DNA from: Rhizobium aethiopicum
Lineage (GTDB): Bacteria; Pseudomonadota; Alphaproteobacteria; Rhizobiales; Rhizobiaceae
Direction: 5' to 3'
Assembly: GCF_900094625.1 (NCBI RefSeq)
Contig: NZ_FMAJ01000009.1
Location: 1 to 64,000 of the forward strand
Length of the DNA: 64,000 nucleotides
Shown here: positions 6,853 to 15,064 of the stretch, one piece after another
Position numbering within the stretch: the stretch's first letter is position 1
Layout of the letters: each line of letters begins with the position of its first letter
Program-made: the position numbers and the translations under genes
Notes under the pieces: model-generated
Seen by the model: only the letters and a program-made list of their open reading frames with translations
Told to the model about the DNA's origin: nothing
Databases searched by the model: none

Positions 6853-9312
6853 TCAGAACAGACCGGGCGTGCCGGTCTGGACGGCCTGGTTGGCCTGCGG
6901 CGAGGTCTTCAGGATCTCCTCCGGCGCCATGGTGCTGTCCATGCCGATGACGGAGAAACTGTCGGCCGGGCCGGTGCCGGGTTTGAAGGCCTCGACGATC
7001 GTGTTCGGATCGCCGTCGGCGGCGGCCATGCCGGTCTTGCGGTCGATCGGGATCAGGTTCATGCCTGATGGAATGACGAACTTCGATTCCGGCATGTCCT
7101 TGACGGCGGTCTGCATGAATTCGTTGAAAATCGGGGCGGAGAGACCGCCGCCCGTACCGCCGCGGCCGAGGGGCGCCGGCGTATCGAAGCCCATATAGAG
7201 GCCGGCGACCAGATCCGGCGTGAAACCGACGAACCAGGCATCTTTCTCGTCATTGGTGGTGCCGGTCTTGCCGGCGACGTCGCGGCCGCCGAGATCAATT
7301 TTGCCGGCGGCGGTACCGCGCTGGATGACGCCCTGCATCATCGAGGTGATCTGGTAGGCGGTCATCGGGTCGAGAACGGTTTCGCGGTTATCGACGACAT
7401 TAGGCTCTTCCTGGTTCTGCCAGTCGCCGGCATTGCAGCCCTCGCACAGGCGCTCCTCATGCTTGAAGATCGTCTTGCCGTAGCGGTCCTGGATGCGGTC
7501 GATCAGGGTCGGCTTGATCTGCTTGCCGCCATTGGCGATGACCGAATAGGCCGAGACCATGCGCAGCACTGTCGTATCGCCGGCGCCGAGCGACATGGAA
7601 AGAACCGGCAGCATGTGATCGTAGATACCGAAACGTTCGGCATATTCGGCAACGATGTTCATGCCGAGATCGTTGGCGAGGCGCACCGTCATCAAATTGC
7701 GCGAGTGCTCGATGCCCGAGCGCAGCGTCGACGGGCCGCCGACATCGCCGCCGTAGTTTTCCGGCCTCCAGACCTGGCCACCCGAAACGATCTCGATCGG
7801 CGCATCCATAATGACGGAGGCCGGCGTATAGCCATTGTCCATCGCCGCTGCGTAGACGAAGGGCTTGAAGGACGAGCCCGGCTGGCGCATCGCCTGGGTG
7901 GCGCGATTGAATTCGGACTGGGCATAGGAGAAGCCGCCGACCATGGCGAGCACGCGGCCGGTCTTCGGATCCATGGCGACAAGGCCACCCTGCACCTTCG
8001 GCGGCTGGCGCAGACGATAGGAGGTCGATGCGTTGTCGCCGAGCTTCTCGACATAGACGACGTCGCCCGCACTCAGGACTCCGGCCGGAGATTTCGCCGT
8101 CTTGCGGGAGCCGTCCGCAGAACGGAAAGCCCATTGCATGTTCTTGGCGTCGATCGTGCCACGCTGACGGTCTGCGGCTACCTTGCCGCTGCCGTCCTTG
8201 GCCGGCTGCAGGCCAATGTCGACGTTATCGTCGGACGCGGCGAGCACGACGGCGAGCCGCCATTCCGGAACGTCGGACAGCGCCGGAATATCGGCAAGCG
8301 CCTTGCCCCAGTCACCGCTTGCATCAATCTGCTTGATAGGCCCATGGAAGCCGCGCCGCTCGTCATAGGTTACGAGGCCATCCTGCAGCGCCTTGCGGGC
8401 GGCGATCTGCATTTGCGGATCAAGCGAAGTGCGCACGGAAAGGCCGCCCTCGTAGAGAACTTTTTCGCCATATTGATCGATCAGCTGGCGGCGCACGGCT
8501 TCGGCGAAAAAATCAGACGCGAAGAGCGAGGGACCGGTGCTGCGGGCGGTGACGCCGAGCGGCTGCTTCTTGGCTTCCGCGCCATCACTCTGGCTGACGT
8601 AGCCGTTCTCGACCATGCGGTCGATCACCCAATTGCGGCGCTCCAGCGCTGCCTCGGGATGGCGGAAAGGATGATAATTGGCCGGGCCTTTAGGCAACGA
8701 TGCCAGATATGCGGCCTCGGCGACTGTCAGCTCGGTGACGGACTTGTTGAAATAGGTCAGCGCCGCGCCGGCAATGCCATAGGAATTCATCCCGAAAAAA
8801 ATCTCGTTCAGGTAGAGTTCGAGAATCTTGTCCTTGCTGTAGGCCTGCTCGATGCGGAAGGAGAGGATCGCTTCCTTGATCTTGCGGTCGATCGTCTGGT
8901 CCGAGCTCAAAAGGAAGTTCTTAGCCACCTGCTGGGTGATCGTGGAAGCCCCGACCGGGCGGCGGCCGGAACCGAAATTCTGCAGGTTGACGAGGATTGC
9001 GCGGCCGAGACCGGTGAGGTCGACGCCCGGATGGTTGTAGAAATTCTTGTCCTCGGCCGAGAGGAAAGCGGCCTTGACGCGGTCTGGAACGGCCTGGATC
9101 GGCAGGAAGAGACGCTTTTCCTTGGCATATTCGGCCATGAGAGCGCCGTTGCCCGCATGGACGCGGGTCGTCACCGGCGGCGCGTAGCTGTTCAGAACGG
9201 CATAGTCCGGGAGATCCTTGGCGACATTGGCGAGATAGATGGCAATACCCGCCGCCGCGACCAGAAACAGGACGCAGGCCATTCCGAAGAAATATCCAAG
9301 AAGTCTAACCAT
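6853..9312 (-). CDS. mrcA: Penicillin-binding protein 1A (bifunctional glycosyltransferase/transpeptidase)
   Basis: Polymerises lipid II into glycan strands and cross-links peptides in the periplasm. The 819-residue protein has one N-terminal membrane anchor (residues 5-28). A GT51 domain follows, with SAEDKNFYNHPGVD (catalytic Glu) and GASTITQQVAKN. After an OB-like linker comes the transpeptidase domain with SXXK in RQPGSSFKPFVY, SxN in GIEHSRNLM and KTGTTND. The C-terminus ends in a short Gln/Pro-rich tail. Downstream of the amiC-type gene on the same strand, so two peptidoglycan enzymes are neighbours. Confidence 0.95.
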   Translation of the reverse strand: MVRLLGYFFGMACVLFLVAAAGIAIYLANVAKDLPDYAVLNSYAPPVTTRVHAGNGALMAEYAKEKRLFLPIQAVPDRVKAAFLSAEDKNFYNHPGVDLTGLGRAILVNLQNFGSGRRPVGASTITQQVAKNFLLSSDQTIDRKIKEAILSFRIEQAYSKDKILELYLNEIFFGMNSYGIAGAALTYFNKSVTELTVAEAAYLASLPKGPANYHPFRHPEAALERRNWVIDRMVENGYVSQSDGAEAKKQPLGVTARSTGPSLFASDFFAEAVRRQLIDQYGEKVLYEGGLSVRTSLDPQMQIAARKALQDGLVTYDERRGFHGPIKQIDASGDWGKALADIPALSDVPEWRLAVVLAASDDNVDIGLQPAKDGSGKVAADRQRGTIDAKNMQWAFRSADGSRKTAKSPAGVLSAGDVVYVEKLGDNASTSYRLRQPPKVQGGLVAMDPKTGRVLAMVGGFSYAQSEFNRATQAMRQPGSSFKPFVYAAAMDNGYTPASVIMDAPIEIVSGGQVWRPENYGGDVGGPSTLRSGIEHSRNLMTVRLANDLGMNIVAEYAERFGIYDHMLPVLSMSLGAGDTTVLRMVSAYSVIANGGKQIKPTLIDRIQDRYGKTIFKHEERLCEGCNAGDWQNQEEPNVVDNRETVLDPMTAYQITSMMQGVIQRGTAAGKIDLGGRDVAGKTGTTNDEKDAWFVGFTPDLVAGLYMGFDTPAPLGRGGTGGGLSAPIFNEFMQTAVKDMPESKFVIPSGMNLIPIDRKTGMAAADGDPNTIVEAFKPGTGPADSFSVIGMDSTMAPEEILKTSPQANQAVQTGTPGLF

Positions 9313-9677
9313 ATTTTCAGCTACCGGTCTCTTCGATCTTCAATCGGCGCAGCCGCAACGATTGCACAGATCAAGGCAATTTGCACGTTCCGCGCGGCTT
9401 ACTCCATGAGCGCTACCGCCACAAGCCGATTCCGCTCTTCAGGCTGCGAAACATAAGCCGGAGTAACGGCGCGAATGTGAGCAAAATAGGGCTCTGCCCG
9501 CCGCATTCACCGCTGCGGCAGCGTTTCATCGGGACTGTCACATCCAAGCAACGCCCGATCTGTCCCTCATTGAAACATCTTGCTCAAAATTTGAATCAGG
9601 GGACGCAGGTTAAGTCTTTGTTTTTCAGGCTGCCGTCGTTCCGGCATTCGCTAGGGATTTCTTTGGAACGGCATTCA
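9313..9677. other. Gap upstream of mrcA
   Basis: These 365 bases contain no ORF with a credible start and no tRNA-like or terminator-like structure that I trust. They probably hold the mrcA promoter. No clear CTTGAC/-10 pair was found on the minus strand. Confidence 0.3.
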
Positions 9678-10934
9678 TCAGCCGCCATTTGCCACGACGC
9701 CAGTGCGGTATCGCTTCACCGCCTCGGTCAGCAGATCGGCGATCCTGCCGCGCCAGGTCTCGTCGAGCAGCAGTTTCTCGTCGTCGGCATTCGACAGGAA
9801 CCCGAGCTCGAGCAGGATCGACGGCACGTCGGGCGCCTGCAGCACGCGGAAGCCGGCGTGGCGGTGCGGATTGTTGATAGTGCCGACCTGATCCTTGAAG
9901 GAGTTCAGCACGCTCTCGGCCAGCGAGATCGAGAAGGCCTGAGTCTCGCGCCGCGTCAGATCAAGCAGGATGTCGGCGACCTCGGGCGGCTCGGCAACCG
10001 TCTCCTTGCCGGCGATCTGGTCGGAAAGGTTTTCGCGTTCGGCAAGGTCGGCGGCGAGCTTGTCGGAGGCCTTGTCCGAGATCGTATAGACGGTCGCGCC
10101 GCGGATCTCCTTCTGCTTCAGCGCGTCGGCATGCAGCGAAATGAACAGGCCGGCATGGTTCTGGCGGGCGATCAGCACGCGCTGGGAAAGCGACAGGAAT
10201 TCGTCGTCGCTGCGCGTCAGGATCGCCTTGATGCCCGGCTCCTTGTTCAGCCGGTCGGCAAGAGCCTTGGCGAAAGCAAGCGTCACTTGCTTTTCCTCGG
10301 TCTTGGTATCGACGCCGATCGCGCCCGTATCGATGCCGCCATGGCCGGCGTCGACGGCAATGACGAAATCGCCCGGGGCGGCTTTCTCAGGCGTCGGGAT
10401 GGCGCTCGTCGTCTGGGCTGCCTCGGCCCGATCGTCCCAGGATTGAGTCTTGACCAGTTCGGCGAAGGCCTGTTTGTCGATCATCTCGGCGTCGAGCACC
10501 AGGCGATGCCCCCTGCCCGCCTCGTCGGCCTGAACCTTGGCGAGCGAGAGCTTCACCGGCCTTGCTGTCGTCAGCACGATGCGGGCACTCTCCTCGTCCA
10601 TCTTGCCGTAGCGGATATCTCTGAAGAGGCCGCGAGCGGCGAGATCCTTTGCGGGAAAGCCGAAGGCGGTGGCCGGCAGATCGACGACGATACGCTCCGG
10701 ATTGGCGATATAATGGACGGAGAAACGCGGTTCTCGGTCGAAATCGATGACGATGCGCGTTCTGGCATCATCGCCGATGATGCGCGCCCCGTAAGCGAGC
10801 AGCGGATCCTTGCTCTCGGCCGAACCCGCGAGACCAGGCAGGAGGCAACCGGCGACCAGCGCCGCCATCAGAATCCGCACGAATGTCGATCGCCGCGTTG
10901 CGGACTGCGCCGCGATCCAAGCCCTCTTAAACAA
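9678..10934 (-). CDS. amiC: N-acetylmuramoyl-L-alanine amidase, AmiC type
   Basis: A zinc amidase that removes stem peptides from muramic acid, typically during daughter-cell separation. The 418 residues comprise a signal sequence (hydrophobic ILMAALVAGCLLPGLAGSA, about residues 21-39), an AMIN domain (about 45-145, DPLLAYGARIIGDD onward) that targets septal peptidoglycan, and an Amidase_3 domain (about 188-415). Zinc-ligand motifs are visible in DAGHGGIDTGAIG, the following Glu and SLHADA. The listed start is a TTG; a start nearer the hydrophobic segment is possible. Divergent from rne. Confidence 0.92.
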   Translation of the reverse strand: MFKRAWIAAQSATRRSTFVRILMAALVAGCLLPGLAGSAESKDPLLAYGARIIGDDARTRIVIDFDREPRFSVHYIANPERIVVDLPATAFGFPAKDLAARGLFRDIRYGKMDEESARIVLTTARPVKLSLAKVQADEAGRGHRLVLDAEMIDKQAFAELVKTQSWDDRAEAAQTTSAIPTPEKAAPGDFVIAVDAGHGGIDTGAIGVDTKTEEKQVTLAFAKALADRLNKEPGIKAILTRSDDEFLSLSQRVLIARQNHAGLFISLHADALKQKEIRGATVYTISDKASDKLAADLAERENLSDQIAGKETVAEPPEVADILLDLTRRETQAFSISLAESVLNSFKDQVGTINNPHRHAGFRVLQAPDVPSILLELGFLSNADDEKLLLDETWRGRIADLLTEAVKRYRTGVVANGG

Positions 10935-11555
10935 TAAACCGCCACATCCTATTTATGCCGCGATGGACCTGATATGGCCGGAGCGGACGCCCGAGAGCGA
11001 AACCCCTTGCCGCCTGTCGAATCCAATCGCTTGTCCCCAGCTTCTATGCGATTCGAAATCCATCAATATTATGGCACATTTGGCTTTTCCCTTGCTATTG
11101 TGACAGAGAAAACATACAACGCATTTTAGGGTAGAAGTGTTGACGGGATAGAGTCGCCGCAGGGCTGCCAGCCAGATCTGGACCTGGCGCCACATCGGTC
11201 ATCGTCCGCCGTCTCATGCGCTTCAACCCGAGAACTGGATCCTGATTTTCCGGCTTCTTGTCGGAACTTCATTGGTGGATCAGCCACCACGCTCTCAGGG
11301 AGCAAATTCATCGGACCCCGAACCGGGTCTTCGTATTGTCGATCACGCTTGGTTGTTGATGGTTTTGCAGCAGGTTTTATCTGAAGTTTACAGGCCCCGG
11401 ACCGATATGGTTCCGGTTGCGGTCTGGCTGCTGCTCTCCTCTTCGCGCCATGCGCGACTTTCATTATCCGGCGCGGCCACGGTGGACCGCATTCTTTCTG
11501 TTTCAACAGCAGTCGGGAATGCGCTCTCGCGGCCACGCCGAGGAGCACAGCTTAC
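10935..11555 (+). other. Long leader region of rne
   Basis: These 621 bases separate the divergent amiC and rne genes. No coding ORF is convincing. A short perfect hairpin (TGGTGG-atcag-CCACCA, near 11273-11289) and further GC-rich inverted segments near 11390-11420 suggest a structured 5' UTR of roughly 430 nt if the promoter at 11092 is used. RNase E autoregulates through its own 5' UTR in other bacteria; the same here is inference. Confidence 0.45.
11092..11120 (+). promoter_or_regulatory. Possible rne promoter
   Basis: TTGCTA (11092-11097), a 17-nt spacer, then TACAAC (11115-11120). It is the best -35/-10 pair I found upstream of rne, but both hexamers deviate from consensus. Confidence 0.3.
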
Positions 11556-14423
11556 ATGGCAGACAAAATGCTTATCGATGCGTCTCACGAGGAAGAGACG
11601 CGCGTCGTTGTCGTTCGCGGGAACCGCATAGAAGAATTTGACTTCGAGTCACAGCACAAGAAGCAGATCCGCGGCAACATCTACCTTGCAAAGGTAACGA
11701 GGGTCGAGCCCTCGCTGCAGGCCGCCTTCGTCGATTACGGCGGCAACCGGCATGGCTTCCTGGCCTTTGCCGAAATTCACCCCGATTATTACCAAATACC
11801 GCTCGCCGATCGTCAGGCGCTGCTTCGGGCCGAGGCCGAGGAGCATCGCCGCGACGAAGACGTCGAACACGTCGAAACCGCGCCAATCGTCGATCTTTCG
11901 ACCCAGGACCAGCCGGATGTCGGGATCGTGCCTGCCGAGGCACCGGTTGCCGTAACGGAAGATGCCGCGTCGGAAGAGGTTGCCGTAACGGCAGAGGTGG
12001 CGGCATCGCCTGAAGCCGTCGAGGAAGCACCCGCCAAGAAGGCAAGGCCGCGCCGGAGTCGCAAGAAGGCTGCCGAAACGACCGCGACCGAGGATGCCGT
12101 TCCCACCGATGTCGAAGCCGAAGGCGCTTCGACCGTCGACAACGAGGATGACGGCTCGACCGGCGGAGCGATGGCCGCAATGGTGGAAACCGACTCGATC
12201 TCCGAAGACGTCGACACCAGCAAGCGTCGCCACGATGATGATGACGACGACGACGATCACGGTGAAGAGGAAGTTATCGAATCCGTCGGCGCCGAAGACG
12301 CGATGGAAGAAGTGCCGGATCGCGTACAGCGCAAGCCGCGCAAGCAATACCGCATCCAAGAAGTCATCAAGCGTCGCCAGATCCTGCTGGTGCAGGTCGC
12401 CAAGGAAGAGCGTGGCAACAAGGGCGCGGCACTGACCACCTATCTCTCGCTCGCCGGCCGCTATTCCGTGCTGATGCCGAACACGGCACGCGGCGGCGGC
12501 ATTTCCCGCAAGATCACCAACCCTGCCGATCGTAAGCGCCTGAAGGAAATCGCGCGCATGCTCGAAGTGCCGCAGGGCATGGGCGTCATCCTGCGCACCG
12601 CCGGTGCCAACCGCACCAAGGTCGAGGTCAAGCGCGACTTCGAATATCTGATGCGCCTGTGGGAAAACGTCCGCACGCTGACGCTGGCATCGACCGCTCC
12701 CTGCCTCGTCTATGAGGAAGGCTCGCTGATCAAGCGCTCAATCCGCGACCTCTACAACAAGGATATCGGCGAGATCATCGTGGCCGGCGAAGAAGGCTAT
12801 CGTGAAGCCAAAGACTTCATGAAGATGCTGATGCCGAGCCACGCCAAGGTGGTCCAGCCTTATCGCGACATCCACCCGATCTTCTCGCGCTCCGGCATTG
12901 AAGCCCAGCTTGACCGCATGCTGCAGCCGCAGGTGACGCTGCGTTCCGGCGGCTACCTGATCATGAACCAGACGGAAGCGCTGGTCTCGATCGACGTCAA
13001 CTCCGGCCGCTCGACGCGTGAACACTCGATCGAGGACACTGCGCTGCAGACGAACCTCGAAGCCGCGGAAGAAATCGCCCGCCAGCTTCGCCTGCGCGAC
13101 CTCGCCGGCCTGATCGTCATCGACTTCATCGACATGGAAGAGAAGCGCAACAACCGCGCCGTCGAGAAGAAGCTGAAGGAATGCCTGAAGAACGACCGCG
13201 CCCGCATTCAGGTCGGTCGCATCTCGCATTTCGGCCTGCTCGAAATGTCGCGCCAGCGCATCCGAGCCTCCGTTCTCGAATCGACCACCCAGGTCTGCTC
13301 GCATTGCGGCGGCACCGGCCACGTCCGTTCGCAGTCCTCCGTCGCCCTGCATGTGCTGCGCGGCATCGAGGAGTATCTGCTCAAGAATACGACGCACAAC
13401 ATCACCGTGCGGACGACGCCCGACATCGCGCTCTATCTTCTCAACCACAAGCGCCAGACGATCGTCGATTACGAAGCCCGCTTCGGCGTTGCGATCATCA
13501 TAGACGCTGACGGTTCGGTCGGTGCGCAGCACTTCGCGATCGACCGCGGCGAAGCCGTGGAAAACCCGGTCAAGATCGAAAGCCTCTTCAACTTCGCGGC
13601 CATTCCCGAGGATGACGACGACGATATCGTCATAGAGGCGGATGAGGACGAAGACGAAGAACTCGAGGAAAAGCCGGCCGCTGCCGAGCGCGCCGCCACG
13701 GCACGCTCGGAAGGCGAAGCTGACGGCAGCCGCAAGCGCAAGCGCCGCAGGCGGCGTCGCGGACGCAACGGCAATGCCGAGCAGCCGGCATCGGCTGCAG
13801 GCGAAGCCGGCGACGAAGAGGAGGACGGCGACGACGAGGGCGCGGAGGGCGACGAAACCGCCGCCGCTGCACCCGAGAGCCGCGCCGAAAGCGAGGAATC
13901 GCAGCGCCGCAAGCGCCGTCGCCGCGGCAAGCGCGGCGGTCGCCGCAACCGCGAGGACGGCTCCGAACTGACGGCAAATGAAGCCGGCGAAGGCAGCGGC
14001 AACGAGGACGAAGACGACGGCACTTCGGATGACGTCGGCTCCGGTGAGGCCGCAATTGTCGAGACAGTTGCCGAACAGGCCAGCGACAGCCAAGCTGTAA
14101 CGGCGGCCGTCGAGGACGTGGCCGTGGTCGCCGAAGAGGTAAAGCCTGCCCGTGGCCGCGGCCGCCGCAAGCCAGCCGCAGCGCCGGTCGAAGAACCGGT
14201 AGCGGAAGCGGCACCCGCCCTAGAAGCAGAGCCGGAGGTGGTCGAAGCCTCCGCTGATCTCGAAACGCCTGTTCAGGAAGAGGCGAAACCGGTTCGCGCC
14301 AACCGCGAATCCAACATCTCCTCCTCCGAGCCGACGGTGAAATCGACCCGCAGCGAAACCGCCGAAAGCGATGACGGCAAGCCGAAGAAAGCCGGCTGGT
14401 GGCAGCGCCGTGGCTTCTTCTGA
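11556..14423 (+). CDS. rne: Ribonuclease E
   Basis: Endoribonuclease that initiates mRNA decay, processes rRNA and organises the degradosome. The protein has 955 residues. The S1 domain starts at about residue 36 (RGNIYLAKVTRVEPSLQAAFVDYG). It is interrupted by a long acidic/basic insertion (about residues 90-255, with a run of Asp near residue 230) and resumes at KRRQILLVQVAKEERGNKGA. The catalytic core has SIDVNSGRSTREHS and IVIDFIDMEEKRN (magnesium-binding Asp residues) and the Zn-link CSHCGGTGH. The C-terminal 280 residues are low-complexity, with alternating acidic and Arg-rich blocks (KRKRRRRRRGR), expected to scaffold partners and bind RNA. It ends with a strong terminator. Confidence 0.97.
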   Translation: MADKMLIDASHEEETRVVVVRGNRIEEFDFESQHKKQIRGNIYLAKVTRVEPSLQAAFVDYGGNRHGFLAFAEIHPDYYQIPLADRQALLRAEAEEHRRDEDVEHVETAPIVDLSTQDQPDVGIVPAEAPVAVTEDAASEEVAVTAEVAASPEAVEEAPAKKARPRRSRKKAAETTATEDAVPTDVEAEGASTVDNEDDGSTGGAMAAMVETDSISEDVDTSKRRHDDDDDDDDHGEEEVIESVGAEDAMEEVPDRVQRKPRKQYRIQEVIKRRQILLVQVAKEERGNKGAALTTYLSLAGRYSVLMPNTARGGGISRKITNPADRKRLKEIARMLEVPQGMGVILRTAGANRTKVEVKRDFEYLMRLWENVRTLTLASTAPCLVYEEGSLIKRSIRDLYNKDIGEIIVAGEEGYREAKDFMKMLMPSHAKVVQPYRDIHPIFSRSGIEAQLDRMLQPQVTLRSGGYLIMNQTEALVSIDVNSGRSTREHSIEDTALQTNLEAAEEIARQLRLRDLAGLIVIDFIDMEEKRNNRAVEKKLKECLKNDRARIQVGRISHFGLLEMSRQRIRASVLESTTQVCSHCGGTGHVRSQSSVALHVLRGIEEYLLKNTTHNITVRTTPDIALYLLNHKRQTIVDYEARFGVAIIIDADGSVGAQHFAIDRGEAVENPVKIESLFNFAAIPEDDDDDIVIEADEDEDEELEEKPAAAERAATARSEGEADGSRKRKRRRRRRGRNGNAEQPASAAGEAGDEEEDGDDEGAEGDETAAAAPESRAESEESQRRKRRRRGKRGGRRNREDGSELTANEAGEGSGNEDEDDGTSDDVGSGEAAIVETVAEQASDSQAVTAAVEDVAVVAEEVKPARGRGRRKPAAAPVEEPVAEAAPALEAEPEVVEASADLETPVQEEAKPVRANRESNISSSEPTVKSTRSETAESDDGKPKKAGWWQRRGFF

Positions 14424-14448
14424 ACCCTGATTTTCGGACGCAAATGAT

Positions 14449-14479
14449 AATCCGGCCGTGGCGACGCGGCCGGATTTTT
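14449..14479 (+). terminator. Rho-independent terminator of rne
   Basis: AATCCGGCCG (14449-14458) pairs perfectly with CGGCCGGATT (14467-14476) around an 8-nt loop, and a T-run extends to 14479. Confidence 0.9.
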
Positions 14480-14562
14480 GTTTATGGCGATGCTTCTTTA
14501 GCAAAGTTGAACCCTGAGGGCGGGGCGTGTACCTTCACGATATTGGTACACTCGAGGTGGTT

Positions 14563-14773
14563 ATGCGGACGACGATCGATATCGATGATGGCTTGCTCGA
14601 CGCAGCAATGATCGTCACGGGATTGGCGACAAAAGAGGCCCCCGCCGAACAGGCTTTACGGATATTCATTGAGAGGCACCGCCGGAAAAATGCGATTGCA
14701 GATCTCGCAGGGATAGACTGGGGAAGGCAACCTCGAGGAAATGCGTTGCGACCAGGCGGACGACAGACGGTGA
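14563..14773 (+). pseudogene. VapB-type antitoxin gene, frameshifted
   Basis: From ATG 14563 (GAGG ribosome site just upstream) the first 53 residues match the VapB/ribbon-helix-helix antitoxin family: MRTTIDIDDGLLDAAMIVTG, then EQALRIFIERHRRKNAIADLAGIDW. After IDW the open frame turns into an unrelated Arg/Gly-rich tail. Removing one G from the GGGG at 14720-14723 restores the usual ending EGNLEEMRCDQADDRR with a TGA at 14771-14773, overlapping the vapC remnant start as expected for a vapBC pair. The restored length would be 69 residues. Either a real inactivating insertion or a homopolymer sequencing error. Confidence 0.75.
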
Positions 14774-14854
14774 TAGTCGTCCACTGCCGGTCTTAACTCG
14801 GCATCTGCGCGGGATAAGTCCGGCCAACCAGGTCCGGGAGATCGCCGAAGCCAG
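14770..14854 (+). pseudogene. VapC toxin remnant (PIN domain N-terminus only)
   Basis: A GTG at 14770 starts VIVVHC, like the MIVVDSS start of VapC PIN-domain RNases. A shift of frame then continues as VLTRHLRGISPANQVREIAEA, which fits the next helices of VapC. The sequence ends abruptly at the edge of a large palindromic repeat (14855). The catalytic Asp of the first strand reads His (VVH) and the C-terminal two thirds are missing, so no functional toxin can be made. Confidence 0.55.
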
Positions 14855-14991
14855 CCCCTCATCCGCCTGCCGGCACCTTCTCCCCGTAAAACGGGGCGAA
14901 GGGACCATGACGCATCCTCTCCGTTCCCCGCCAAGCTCTCGCGGGGCACGTCCCCTCGCCCCGTTTACGGGGAGAGGGTTAGGGTGAGGGG
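14855..14991. repeat. Large palindromic intergenic repeat of rhizobial type
   Basis: The left arm begins CCCCTCATCC and includes CTCCCCGTAAAACGGGGCGA. The right arm (about 14951-14991) reads TCGCCCCGTTTACGGGGAGA followed by GGGTGAGGGG, an imperfect inverted copy. The roughly 55-nt centre contains a smaller GCGGGG/CCCCGC pairing. Elements with this CTTCTCCCCG...CGGGGAGA core are scattered through Rhizobium genomes (from memory). It abuts the truncated vapC remnant. Confidence 0.75.
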
Positions 14992-15064
14992 CAGCTTATA
15001 GTGCGAAGCGCTTCGATATCGCTCGGCTCGATGCCGGTGAAAAGCGATCATTCTCCGCCTAAGG

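Noticed and set aside
7459..9456. 665-codon plus-strand frame opposite mrcA
   Set aside because: Antisense shadow; PBP1A motifs are intact on the minus strand.
9381..10937. 518-codon plus-strand frame opposite the amidase gene
   Set aside because: Antisense shadow; the minus strand shows signal peptide, AMIN and amidase motifs.
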